From Chloranthus sessilifolius (Eukaryota > Streptophyta > Magnoliopsida > Chloranthales > Chloranthaceae): a stretch of 64,000 nucleotides of DNA. Below are positions 34,942 through 47,070 of this stretch, piece after piece. Numbering within the stretch: position 1 is the stretch's first letter; each line of letters opens with the position of its first letter. Below the pieces are notes generated by a model. It made no database searches and was not told the origin of the DNA. It saw only the letters and a list, made by a program, of their open reading frames with translations. Where the stretch lies: positions 63,630,671 through 63,694,670 of the forward strand of contig CM037598.1 of the NCBI GenBank assembly GCA_021018995.1. The letters run 5' to 3'. The translations under genes were made by a program, and so were the position numbers.

Positions 34942-36773
34942 TGTTGTTGCTTCTTAGTGTGCTTGATTTATGTGTGTTTTGAAAACAGATTTATAGCTGC
35001 TAAATTACCTATATAAAAAAATAAAGAAATATCAAAGATAGTTAGAAGAGAATTAGCCTGCAAGATCGTGGCCAATTGTAGCAAGTTTTAAAAGTAAGTG
35101 AGTGAAAGATCGTCCACGTAGAATTTATCTAAAATGTAAGATAAACCTCCGGATCTGAGCTACGGATCGACTTCTTATCCTATCTAGAAAGCTGATAAGA
35201 TGAGAGGTTTGAATTTGTCACGTTTAACTAACTAAAACAAAGAAAAATTTAAACTAAATGATCCGAGATCCGAGTTGGGGAATGATTGAAACAAAGATGG
35301 AAGTAATATCTAAATCTGATTTGGTCTTTGAAATCTAATGAGAATAATCTGACTCAGAGGTGATCCAATCTTCATCTGGTTACAAGCATAGATGTAAGAG
35401 AGATAAATCTAATTCAAGGATTAGGCTTACACTTATGGCTATGGTCTGTCCACTTTAATGGCCACAAACCATCCAATAGTCTTTAATCCAAATCCTCAAT
35501 TCAGAACAAGAAACACCACTGCAAATGCTGTAACAGACTAGGTTACAAACACTAATTCTCACAGGATTAATGAATCAAGGGAAATTGCATGCAAAACAAT
35601 GAATCTAAAGGAGTCAAATGTACTGAGGAGATCAGAGGGATCCCTTGACATGAGTCCAATGGAGAATGCAGAGTTTACAGCAACCTTTTAAAATTCATCT
35701 TTACAATTTACAGAGCACGGCTTAACAGCTCTCGGATTTGCAGTCTTGGATGCAATCTCTCCTTTGAGTTACAGCAGTATCTCATAGCTCTCAATGCAAG
35801 TACAAAGTAGGCTATTACAAGGATTGCGGACAAGCTGTCTGGCTGGGAAATGGGGGATTAGAAATGAAACTCAAAATCTGGATGCCCCAATTGGGCAAAT
35901 GCTTCGTCTATTTATAGCTTTCCCCAGGTCCAGCTCAGATGTGTATCAACCAATCAGAGGTTCTCAGATCTGTATTGACCAATGGTAGTCGAGCACGGGG
36001 ATCCAGATCTGTTCTGGCCAATCAGAATTCCTCGATCTAGTTCAGCCAATCAGGTGAAAAAGGCATCAATTCTGTTATGCATTTTGAAAGTTTGTTAGAG
36101 TTTCTAGAAGTTCCCGCCAAGTTATTCCCTCTCTAGGTGCTCACGTGGGGTGGAATATTCCTTCGCTTCATGCTTAGAACCCTCTGGAATGTCCCTAGGT
36201 TTTAAAATGCATTGGGACGCGTGCAACAGATTACTGAATTGCCCTTGTTAAAGCTGCGAATCTCCAGAATGCCTCTTCGCACAGCTTAGGGGCCTTTTCG
36301 CAAAGTGTTGTGACTCCTGAAGCTCTTTTCGCAATGTTCTGGTTCTGTTTGAATTGTGTTTTCTTCTTTTCGCAAAGTTCAATCCTCTCTTCGAACAGTT
36401 CAGATGCTCTTCGAATGCTACGCCTGGAGTTTTATTCTTTTTCGTAGAGTTTCAGGTTCTTTGCGAAAAGTACAGGTTCTTTGCGAAAAGGACTCTGTAG
36501 TGCATTTTTCTGTTCGAATTGTTCCATACTTCTCTTCCAGGTCTTTGCTTCTTCTATTCAGACCTTTCAACAGCTGATGAGGTTGTTTCTTCACTTTCTT
36601 CCTTTGGATTGACATGGATTGTCATCTTATTGGCACTTTTAAGCTGCTTTTATGGTTAAGCCTGTCTTTATTGTTAGCTGCAACATAAGCACTTAAAACA
36701 CTTATTTAGTTCTCTCAAAGGTCAATCAAGACTCAAGTTCAGGGGTGAAAATGGTATTTTTCACTTGTCAACA
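34942..36773 (-). repeat. E8 3' LTR (1832 bp)
   Basis: Element-sense start TGTTGACAAGTG at 36773 and end GCAACAACA at 34942. It contains the motif cluster (36270-36500: TTTTCGCAAAG, CTCTTCGAA), four CCAAT boxes (35950-36050), TATA (35909-35916) and a hairpin (35437-35474; arms ATGGTTTGT/ACAGACCAT, 9 of 9 with one G-U). Very close in plan and sequence to the E4 LTR. Confidence 0.93.
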
Positions 36774-36790
36774 CACCCCCAGACCTAAGC
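36774..36790 (-). other. E8 polypurine tract
   Basis: Element-sense GCTTAGGTCTGGGGGTG directly abuts the 3' LTR. Confidence 0.85.
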
Positions 36791-38789
36791 TTTGCTAGTC
36801 CCTGAGCAAAGACAAAATAAAAAATAAAAAATAAAAAAAACAAAGTAAAGAGCCACTTTTGTAGGGAGCACAGTTGCATTTAGCATATGCAACAAGCCTT
36901 TTAAACCCCTAGGTGATCCCTAGTGGAGGAGTGAAGTCTCCTGAGGGTTTTCAGTGAAGGTACCCACAAACTTCTTCAATAAGTTAGTTAAGATCACTGC
37001 AGTTATGTTACAACCACTTTCCTCAATTGATTATTCACACCTGCATCAGTTATTTTATAAGAAGGTTTTTCAAGAAAGATATCAGTTTAAAATTAAAATT
37101 CTACAGTAATTCTTGTTACTACTCAGTCGATTTATGTCAGAGGCCATTTACAAGGAAAATTAACGAACAACTAGCCTTTGATTTAGGAATCCAGCTTCGA
37201 TGTTGCCCTAATCAGTTGATTTTAAACCCAATTCTCACCAGGATTTTCACTCAATAAGCAAATGAGAGGGTTGTACCATTTCACACAAATTAAGAGCGAT
37301 TCTGATCCTCAAATAGGACTGTAAGCAGGAGCATAGGCATTGCTTTTAGTTATAAATTCACTACTCCTTTCACCATAGATTACACAAATTCTTATCGCCA
37401 TGTGATAGCTCAATCCATCATTGATCAGTAAGGACTTTTACTTGGGTTTTATTGTGGCTTATGGGTGAAATTTCTCAAAAGGGTTGGAATGGTGTTCATA
37501 TTTGAGAAGTCAGTCAACGTCAGGAGGTTATATACAAACCCACTCTTCTTCAGCATAGTTTCATCTTCTTCTTTTGAATTTCCAGAGCCAAAGTGGCCAT
37601 CTTTTTCTCTTTCTTTTTCAAACTTCCAATGAAAATGCCTTCTTTCTTTTGTTTTGCTCAAATATTTTTCTTTTCTTTTTCGAATTAGCATTGACTGCAT
37701 GCCACATTCCCTCTGCTATTTCATCATTGCCTTCAACTTTTACCCTTCTTTTGCTATTAAATTGTTACTCAATTCTCCTTCCTCAGCTTCCTTCCCTTTA
37801 TCTTCGCCTTCTAAAGGTAGGGTTAGGCTAAATGAGGTTGATGAGGTTTATTGGGGAGATTTCAAAGGAATCATAGATTTATTTAGCTCAAATGGTGTGT
37901 ATCAAGGCGGTTTCAAAAGGTGGGGCTTTGTAAGGTTCAAAGCTGTCCAAAAGGAGGCCTTACATCATGTCTTTAATATCATGAGTGCTATCAAATTATT
38001 TGATTTGGATATGTGTAACTTCTAGTGTAAGTAAGCAGATTCATAGTCCCAAAAAGCGTAAAAGATTGCCAAAGCATACCTCCAAATAATACATTTCAGG
38101 CCCAAACCTCACTGGGTGTGGTTTTATATCAACTTCTTGAGATATATCTTCACTGTTTTCCTTCATTTTAGGTTTACTAAAACATCAATTTTCTTTTGGA
38201 AATTTCCTGACATTTACTTCATGAAAGTCTTTTAGAATTACACAGGAAAGTAATTTTAAAGAGTTTTTTTTTTTTTAACTTCTTAATATATTTCAAAACA
38301 ACAGGTGTGAAAAATATATAAAAAAAAAATTGCTGATCCAAAACTGTACTGATGTTAACTCCTTTATTGATTATTGCTATTTCTGTCACACCCCCAAACC
38401 AAAGGGTAGCAGGGTCCACACTGGTCCAAAACAGAGGAAAAATATATGCAAGAAAGAAAAACAACAAAAGTAATGATGGCAAGAAGACAGACAGAAATGC
38501 ACAGTAGTATACACAAAACAGAATTTTCTATTACAACTTTATAACACAAAAAGTACAATGAGAGCTAATAACTGGGGTCAAAATCTGTATCATAGGTTGG
38601 TTCAATCGAGTCACTATCGTAATCGAGCTAGAGTCGGTGTTGAGTCCGAACTTGATTGAGCTTTATCCTAATGGTGTTTTGTAGCTCAGTATACTCCTCA
38701 AATTTGATCTTTTTGGTGAGGCCAAGGTATTTGCTAAGGCTAGTGGTCTTCAATTTTTCTTGGTCAAGTTGGGCTTGCAACATGGACAC
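36791..38789 (-). other. E8 3' non-coding region with second purine tract
   Basis: About 2 kb without coding sequence. From 38390 down to 36790 it aligns with E4 13500-15065, for example the shared block with TTTCATGAAGT near 38220 and 13643. At 38391-38404 the element sense reads GGTTTGGGGGTGTG, a second polypurine-like tract about 1.6 kb upstream of the terminal one; E4 has an equivalent at about 13482. The segment 38405-38790 is AT-rich and has no other signal. Confidence 0.7.
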
Positions 38790-40040
38790 CTTATGTTGCT
38801 CAGTCCTCACCAAATGTTTGACCCAAAGAGTCCTTCATTTTCTCTCTTTCAAATTTCATAAAGATCTCTAACTTTCGAATCTGGTTTTCATAAGGGGTAC
38901 GGATGTAAGCTTGTAAATCAGCTAGTCCCTTTTGAACATCTCTGCGGATATAGGGATTATCTTCCATGGCTTTGAGGAGGGTGGCGTATCGGGGGAGGGG
39001 AATGGAATGGTAGGGGACCAAAGGGTGTGGGGGGGAAGAAGTGTCTAGAAGGTTGACAGCAGGGTCTGTCTGAGTGGCTTGCTCAGAGAAAATGGGGAGT
39101 GGTGGAGGGGATGCAACCAAGGGGACTTCAGGTTCAGTTTGTGTTGCATGGGTAGTAGTGGTGGGGGTGGTTAGATCAACCAATAATATCTCTGGGTCAG
39201 TTTGGGTGGCCTGGAAATCAACAATAGGTATAGGGGTAATGGTGGTTGTTTGGGATGTGGAAGCTAAGGTTTGGAGCAGTTCATTGGTTACAGACTGGTT
39301 GTCTGTGTTGATTTGGAGTTGGGCTTGGATGGATTGGAGGTAGGTAAGAATTTGGGAAATGGATGCAGGTGTGGGAGAGGTGGGCATGGCATGGACTGGG
39401 ATAATTGATGTGGAGGGTGGAGGTGCAATGGGCAGAAGGGAGAGGTAGGGAAGTGAGTGAAGTGATGAGGAGGAGGTATAGGGGTAGGTTCAAGTTCCAT
39501 GGATTCAAAAATAGAACCCATTAAGGAAGAGTAGGCCTCTATAGTGAAGGGCGCAGTTGTGTGTATGGGAGACCTCGGTGTGTGGGGTGAATGAGGGGAA
39601 GGTGAGGGGCTTTGGAGGCAGAGGAGTGCAGGAGATGGGGCAATAAAATTTGTAGCTAACCTCTAAAACCTCGGCATTGGAGGGCAAAATTGGTGGTGTG
39701 AGAATGGTTGGAGTGGTTGGTGTAGAGGGGGAATCCACAATTGGAATGATGGAGGGTGTGGGAGATGGGACAGCTGGGATAGGTGAAATGTCAAGGGCTG
39801 GAGTAGGGGAGTAGGGTGCAAGGCCAACGTCCTCCAGAGTAGGTGCAGTTGAAGAGCTGATCACCAAAGGAAGGGGATTTTTATCAACAATGGGTGCAGC
39901 TAAGGACCTGGTCACCAAAGGGATAGGCAGAGTTGGTTTAAGAAGTGGTGTAGCTAAAGAGCTAGTCACCACAGGAGTTGGAAAAACTGGATCTGGCAAA
40001 GTTGATTCTGACAAAATTGGATCTGGCAAAATTGAAGGGC
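38790..40040 (-). pseudogene. E8 extra ORF: Pro/Thr/Ser-rich tail and coiled end
   Basis: Two stretches (40029-39505 and 39387-38800) rich in Pro, Thr and Ser with little hydrophobic content, ending in a charged, probably helical segment (RYATLLKAMEDNPYIRRDV, QIRKLEIFMKFEREKMK). The end resembles E6 at 23855-23650. No membrane segment was noticed. Interrupted fossil. Confidence 0.6.
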
Positions 40041-40214
40041 CAGGCTCAGTGTGCTCTCTTCAGATTGCAGGTGGATGGGTTCAGTGTGCTCATCTCAGAG
40101 GGATGGGTTCTGCTCATTCACACCGTAGGATAGGTTCACTCCACACTGCAGTTCGCAGCAGGGGCATGTGCAGGTTCACCTGCCTCTCTCATCCTTCTTA
40201 GCATAGCTTGGCTT

Positions 40215-41210
40215 GTAGTTCAAGCCTTTTTCCCAAAATTGTGAGGGGTAATGACTTCAAATGGCTCCGCACTATCAATGTCAAATTTGGCTCTGAGGAG
40301 GGCTGTGATCAATCTGCCAAATGGTAGGCCAGCTAGCTTCTGCTCCTTCTTCAACTTGGCACTAATGTACCATGGCGAAAATTAGCATAGGGGCATTGAA
40401 AAATTGCCCCTTGGAGAAATGAAAGAGGGCCTCTAAAATTGGTGTTCTCCTCTCTTGGCTGTGCCCAGTGACATAGAAGCTTCCCCTTAAAATGGAATCC
40501 ATTAATAAAAATTGGGGGGCAAGGTCTCTTCTCATGATGGTGCCCACAATACCACAGGGTTAAATGTCCATCTCTCTAAAGGAGGTCAAGCTTCGGGCAG
40601 CCAAAGGACCAGAGGGATCAAATTGGAATGGTATCCCTAAAGCATTCCCTATGTCTTCAAATGTCACAGTAAGATCGCAATCATCAATGAAAATGACTAG
40701 GGTAGGGACATCAGCATCTCTTTCGGTGACCTTGATTAGGTTTTGGTACCATAACTTCACCATTCTTGGGTAAATTTTCTCTGGCAAGGGGTTAAGGATA
40801 TTGCTTAGTGAAGCCTCTCTAATGTATCTTAAGGATGGTAAGCAATCTGGTTTGGTGACGAAAAAAGTTTCATCCACCATCAGCTCAGGTATTAGTTTCT
40901 GAGCTTCAATGAAGGGGTTAGGTAAGACCAAATGAATGGGCAGAGGAGGAAGCTCAGGCTCAGGGCTAGTAGCAGCAGGGATGGGTTCCTCATGTCTAAT
41001 TTTCTTTCCTTTCTCCACCCTATCTGCTTTATCCATAGATAGTTTTCGTTTAGCTAAAGTTTTGGCTTTTCCTTTTGCTTTTGGGGTTGATTTGCTCACT
41101 TTCTTAGCAGAGGATTTGGGGAACATAGCAGCCAATGATTTCTCTGCTTTTCCCATTCTAGATTGATGTATAAAAATGCCCAAAATAGATGCTGACACAG
41201 ATTCAAATTA
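40215..41210 (-). pseudogene. E8 extra 3' ORF ('env-like'/plant transposon-protein type)
   Basis: The part at 41198-40560 begins with a Lys-rich stretch (SAKKVSKSTPKAKGKAKTLA, residues about 30-50, NLS-like), then a conserved core (PRMVKLWYQNLIKVTERD, LVIFIDDCDLTVTFEDIGNA, LGIPF). The following part (40547-40362) has RRDLAPQFLLMDSILRGSFY and ERRTPILEALFHFS. The core resembles the LGIP-type plant transposon domain found after pol in Athila elements. Position and sequence match E6. I see no signal peptide, so the 'envelope' label is doubtful. Broken fossil. Confidence 0.7.
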
Positions 41211-41795
41211 CTAAATGCTAACCAGAGAGAATGGGCAGAGAAATACTGAGATCTAGGGTTTATGTTTGAACGAGTTGTTTGCTTGCAGAAATTCCCCAAA
41301 TTAAAAGATGAAATCCTTCTCTGCAAATGCAAATGATCGAACAACAGAGACAAAAGTGTAGTAAGCTTCTTAAATCGTGCAAGGAAAGAACGAAGTAGGG
41401 TTTCAGTGGAAAGAGTCGCTCTGCAGAGAGAGTTTGAAATGAAACCCCACCGTCGAAAGGGTTTAAATATACTCAAAGTTAATATCGCAAAGTGCCTTTA
41501 AGTTTTCGAAAAGTTCCAAAAGAGACCTTTTTACAATTGTGAATGGCATCAGTACCATTCGACAAGTTAACGGCAACAGAAACATTATTTCGCAAAGGAA
41601 TTAGCTTCAGAACTATCTTTTCGAAAAGAAAATGGCTTCAGCACCAACTATTCGAAAAGCAAATCCTTGCTTTCGAGCAGTTCCTCACAGATCCAGAGTC
41701 TATTCGAAAAGTAAATTGGACTTTGCGAAAAGAGAATTATTACTTTGCGACTTAACTTTGAGCATGTTTAAACTATGCGAAAAGAGATAAAAGCA
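41211..41795 (-). promoter_or_regulatory. E8 putative internal promoter: TTCGAAAAG cluster, TATA box, CT-rich leader
   Basis: Nine or ten TTCGAAAAG / TTTGCGAAAAG / TTCGCAAAG sites at 41485-41790, the same motif type as in E8's LTR, are followed in element sense by TATATTTAAA (41471-41462) and a CT-rich untranslated-leader-like stretch with CAAACTCTCTCTGCAG (near 41430). The extra ORF starts at about 41198, some 260 bp after the TATA box. The promoter function is inferred from layout only. Confidence 0.55.
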
Positions 41796-41854
41796 GAAAC
41801 AGAGAAAATAAGCAAAAACTATGATATACAAACATAATGTACAGTTTTCTACCA

Positions 41855-43688
41855 TCAGATTTTTGGAGATTCGTGATGATAGATGGGCAGCACAGGCTCC
41901 TGGGTATTTTCAATGCATGGTTTGAGCCTCTGACCATTTACCTTTATGATTCTTCCATTACTTGGATCAAGGATGTCAACAGCTCCCGAAGGGGCTGCCT
42001 GAATGACAGTGTATGGCCCTTCCCATCTGGATCTCAGTTTTCCTGGGAAAAACTTGAGCTTTGAGTTAAATAACCATACCTTAGAACCAGCTGTGAACTC
42101 TTTTCTCAATAAATTTTTATCATGAAAAGTTTTGGCTTTCTCTTTATACAATCTTGAATTTGTGTATGCATCCATTCGCAGTTCTTCTAACTCAGCAAGT
42201 TGCAGTTTCCTGTGATTTCCAGCAGTAGTTAGATCCATGTTCAATGTTTTAATGGCCCAAAAGGCTTTATATTCTAACTCTACTGGTAAATGGCATGCTT
42301 TGCCATAGACCAACCTAAATTGGGGTTTTATAGGCTGTCCTATATGCCCACAATGCATTATTCAGCTTAAAGGACCAATCCTTTCTGTCCTTCTTCACAG
42401 TCTTTTCCAAAATATGTTTGATTTCTCTATTGGAAATCTCCACTTGTCCACTGGTTTGTGGATGATATGGAGTGGCTACTCTATGAGTCACAGAGTATTT
42501 CTTCAACAAAGTTTCAAAATGTCTATTACAAAAATGGCTTCCCCCATCACTGATAATGGCTCTGGGAAAACCAAACCTGGAAAAAATGTGATCCTTAAGA
42601 AATTTCAGAACCACTTTGTGATCATTTGTTTTAGTAGCTGTGGCTTTAATCCATTTGGATACATAATCCACAGCTACTAAAATGGAGTTATTCCCATTGG
42701 AAGGAGGGAAGGGACCTATGGAGTCTATCCCCCACACATCAAACAACTCAACTACCAAAATAGGTTGTAAAGGCATTGAGTTTCTCTTAGAAATGCTACC
42801 CAATTTTTGACAGTTTTGGCAGGACTTACAATGCTGCAGGGCATCCTTGAAAAGTGTAGGCCAATAAAATCCACACTGCAAAACTTTTGCAGGAGTTTTG
42901 TTCCCACTAAAATGACCTCCACAGGCTTGTTCATGACACATAGAAAGTATTCTATGAAATTCTTGGTTAGGGACACATTTCCTTATTATTTGGTTTGCAC
43001 AACTCTTGAATAGATGAGGATCTCCCCAGATGAAGTGTTTAACCTTTGCGAAGAAAAGATCTTTATCCATTTTATTCCAATGTTGATGAATTCTTCCAGT
43101 AGCCAAAAAGTTGACTATGTTTGCAAACCAAGGAGTGTGTATACTAATGGCAAAAAGTTGCTCATCAGGGAAAGATTCATTGATAGGTAGCCTATCAATC
43201 TCAGCAGTTAAAATTCTAGACAGGTGATCAACCACCACATTCTCCACCCCCTTTTTATCTTTGATCTGTAAATCAAGTTCCTGTAATAGGAGAATCCACC
43301 TGATTAATCTTGGTTTGGTGTCCTTCTTAGACAGAAGGTATTTCAAAGCAGAGTGGTCAGTGAACACCACTATTTGTGAACCCAAGACATATGACCTGAA
43401 TTTTTCTAAAGCAAAAATAATTGCCAGCAGCTCCTTCTCAGTTGTTGTGTAATTGAGCTGTGCATCAATCATTGATCTACTAGCATAAGCTATGACATGA
43501 GGCAGCTTTTCTTTTCTCTGTCCAAGGATAGCTCCCAAAGCATAATCTGATGCATCACACATCAGTTCAAAAGGTAATGAATAATCTGAAGACTGCAATA
43601 TTGGAGCTGAAATCAAACAATTTTTTAGGAATTCGAAAGCTTTCATGCATTTATTATTAAAAACAAAAGGGACATCTTGACACAGCAA
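41855..43688 (-). pseudogene. E8 RNase H and integrase remnant
   Basis: RNase H blocks: [38 protein letters not shown] and [12 protein letters not shown]. Integrase: HHCC part with [14 protein letters not shown] and CKSCQNC, DDE core with [52 protein letters not shown], then [31 protein letters not shown]-type C-terminus lies at 42358-41855. Order and spacing are standard for Athila/Tat pol. A long uninterrupted stretch of 457 codons survives, but the whole is broken. Confidence 0.9.
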
Positions 43689-44560
43689 ATGACAAAGAGG
43701 TTTGGTTATTTTACTGAAGTCCTTGATGAACCTTCTGTAAAATCCAAAGATGTCCCGTAAAACTTGATTTGTTTAATGATCTTGGGAGGTGGTAAATGTG
43801 CAATTAAATCAATTTTGCTCTCTGTCCACCTCAATGCCCTTGTGAGAAACAACATGGCCAAGGACAATGCCTTGGGTGACCATGAAATGGCTCTTTTCCT
43901 CGAACTAGATTGGTTTCTTCACATCTCGCAATACCAATTTGAGATGATATAAACACCGAAAAAGCTGTCATAGATTGAAAAATCATCCATAAAAATCTCC
44001 ATAAATTGGTCAATCATATCAGAAAAAATGGAATACATGCATCTTTGAAAGGTAGCAGGAGCATTACAAAGACCAAAAGGCATTCTCCTATAGGCAAAAG
44101 TGCCGAAAGGGAAAGTGAATGTGGTCTTTTCACGATCTTGTGGGTACAGAATCTGGTTGTAACCGAGTAACCATCAAGAAAAGCGAATATGCTTTTCCTG
44201 CTAGCTTATCTAAGATCTGATCAATGAATGGGAGGGGGAAATGGTCTTTTCTGGTCATTGCATTTAATTTTCTGTAATCAATACAGACTCTCCATCCAGA
44301 TGTTTGTCTGGTTGACATAAGCTCACCAGAATCTGAGGTTACAATAGTGATTCCAGATTTCTTAGGTACCACCTGTGTAGGTGCCACCCAAGCTGAATCT
44401 GAAATGGGGTAAATGACCCCTGCATCCAACAACTTAACAACCTCTTTCATGACCACATCTTGCATATGAGGGTTCAACCTCCTTTGCATTTCCCTAGAAG
44501 GCTTTGCATCTTCTTCCAAGTGAATTTTGTGCATGCAAACAGCTGGACTGATTCCTCCTA
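43689..44560 (-). pseudogene. E8 reverse transcriptase remnant
   Basis: N-terminal RT: MHKIHLEEDAKPSREMQRRL, AGVIYPISDSAWVAPTQVVP, GWRVCIDYRKLNAMTRKD and FPLPFIDQILDKLAG (44534-44200), followed by interrupted traces of the palm domain with a MPFGL-type block near 44080 and FMDDFS-like sequence near 43990. Fossil. Confidence 0.82.
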
Positions 44561-44726
44561 AATCAGCAATAGTCTAGCCAATTGCCCTTTTATGTTCTTT
44601 CAAGACTATCAACAGCTCTTCCTCTTGCTCCTTTGTGAGAGAGGAAGAAATAATGGCAGGCAATGATTTATGATTACCTAAGAACACATACTTCAAATTT
44701 TAAACTGCTTTAGCTTTAGTTCAAAT

Positions 44727-47070
44727 TTACAAAGGTACCCTAGACGTTTGTGGAAGGGGGAGAGTAGCAGGTTTCCAAGAAGAGAAACTTGCTGATTGAT
44801 TAAGAGTTCCTTGCACAACATTTATTTCCTCAGAATTTGAGATACAACTTGCTTCTTTTTCAACATATCCCCAAGCATCTTTAACATACATGGTGAAGTC
44901 TTCACCTGAGAAATTGTTGTAAAGTCCCTTCCACAAGTTCATCCTATAGATCAACATGAAAACATTCTTCAAAGTCTGAATTGAGGTGTGTGCATTATAA
45001 ACATTTAATTTTACCTTCATGTTTCCAAATGAGATTTCCATAATACGGACTGCATTGAATGCAAGCATTTGTTGTAGCCAGGAATGGTCTTCCCAAAATG
45101 ACAGGGATGGAAGTTTTGCTTTTGGTTGGTTCCATATCCAAAACTAGAAAATCAGCAGGATAGAAGAATTTATCTACTCCCACCAATACATCTTCACTCA
45201 TCCCTACTGGCTTTCTTTCAGATCTGTCTGCTAGTTGTAACACCACATGAGTGGGTTTTAATTCTCCCAAACCTAGTTTCTCATATATAGAATATGGAAG
45301 TAGGTTGACACTAGCACCCAGATCTAATAAAGCCTTTTCAATGGTGTGTTCCCCAATAATGCAAGGCATTGTGGGGATTCCAGGATCTTGAAGTTTAGGA
45401 GGTGTAGCAATGGATAACACCTGGTTAATTCTTTCCACAGCAAAGACCTTCTTGGACAACTGTATCCTAGATTGTCTTTTGTGAGTGCAAACATCTTTCA
45501 AAAATTTTGCATATGCTGGAATTTGTTTGATAGCCTCAAGCAAAGGTAAATTTATCTTGACTTGCTTGAAAGTCTCCATCATGTCATCTATTTTTGTGTT
45601 TCCTTTATCAAAAGAGGATACAGATTTCATTGCATGAGGAAATGGTAAATGAGGAACTAATCTTTCATCTACAGCTTTAGAAGTATTTTCAGAAATTTTT
45701 TGAATTTTCTGTTTTTCATTTTTTCGGTTTTTCTGAGGTACATCAGCAATCCCACTGCTATCACTATGCTGCTCTTGCTGCATATCTTTATCCTCTTCCT
45801 CATTTTTTTCTTCTTCAATACCCACTTTGTTATCTATCATTTTTCCTCTTCTCAAAGTGGTGACAGTTTTTACTTCTTCATGTGAATTAGAAGCTTCTCC
45901 AAGCATGAACTGTCCTTTGGGATTGTTCAAAGGTTGGCTGGGTAACTTTCCTTCCTCTCTTTTTGCCAAGGTATTTGAAAGCTGTCCCAATGTTTCTTCA
46001 ATCTTCTTTATGCTCTGGCTGTGAAAGTTCATAGTCTGAGTTAAAGATCCTAAATTTTGAAGTGAATTTAGGACTTGATCTTCAAAAGAAAGGGACCTGG
46101 AGGGGGTTTTGAATCCATCGCACGAGTTGTTGTGGAATGGGTCTTGAAAGTTTGGTTTGACATAAAATTTCGATAAGGCATGCGCTTTTGAAAGGCATTT
46201 GATTCTTTGGTTGTTGCTGTTGTTGGGATTAGTAATTCCCTTGGTTCCACCTCAAATTGGGGTGTGCTCTCCATGGATATTCATTTGACTGCATCTGTCC
46301 AAATGATTGAGCAACATGAGCTTGTTCCACCATTAAATCTGGGGACATTGGTCAATTGAATGAGTAGGGGACTGGCATATCAGACATGCCTCCTCTACTC
46401 TTGAAACATTTGAATTTTTAAGTGAGTCTATCAATCTATCAAACTTTGTGGTTAGATTGTCCATCTTTCTTTCCAACTCATTCACCTCATAGATCTTCCC
46501 TTTGGTGGGTTGGTGATTGTTCAACCTAGCAGGATTTTCAATTTCTCTTGACAGAGATTCCTGCTGAGTTGAGTTTTCACCAATCACTTCAAATAAGTCC
46601 CAAACCTCTTCAACTATTTTTTGCAAGTAAGTGCCTCCACAGGAGGCATCCACCATATTTTTGCCTTTTTGATCAATTCCTTGATAGAAGCTTTGAACTA
46701 GCTGCCATCTAGGAATTTGATGATGAGGACATTGCCTTAAAAGTTCCTTAAATCTTTCCCATGCTTCATGGAAAGTTTCAGTTGAGTTTTGGGAGAATGA
46801 AATGATACTTTGTCTCAATTGGCTTGTTTTAGACATTGGGAAATATTTGGCTAAAATTAACCGCAAATCATTCCAAGAAGTGATCTTGTTTGGTGCTAAC
46901 ATGGATAACCATGCTCTAGCTTTATCCTTTAATGAAAAAGGAAGGAGCCTAAGCTTGGTTGCTTCTTGACCAAGTCCAGCTATGTTGAATGTGGTGCAAA
47001 GAGCCAAGAATTCATCCACATGTTTGTATGGATCTTCCTTACTCAACCCATGGAAGGAAGGAAGCATTTG
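44727..47070 (-). pseudogene. E8 gag and protease remnant
   Basis: Gag core from MLPSFHGLSKEDPYKHVDEF (47067) through KDKARAWLSMLAPNKITSW, FPMSKTSQLRQSI and ERFKELLRQCPHHQI to a CCHC knuckle CLICQSPTHSIDQCP (about 46390-46345). The next long segment (46032-44995) carries the Gag C-terminus (ETFKQVKINLPLLEAIKQIP) and an aspartic protease: DLGASVNLLPYSIYEKLGL, FLVLDMEP and IPVILGRPFLATTNACIQC. An acidic spacer then leads toward RT. Standard Athila/Tat order; interrupted. Confidence 0.88.

Noticed and set aside
34450-35016. Plus-strand frame of 188 codons
   Set aside because: It runs into the E8 LTR at 34942, has no recognisable domain and competes with an equally open minus frame; kept only as an unidentified island.
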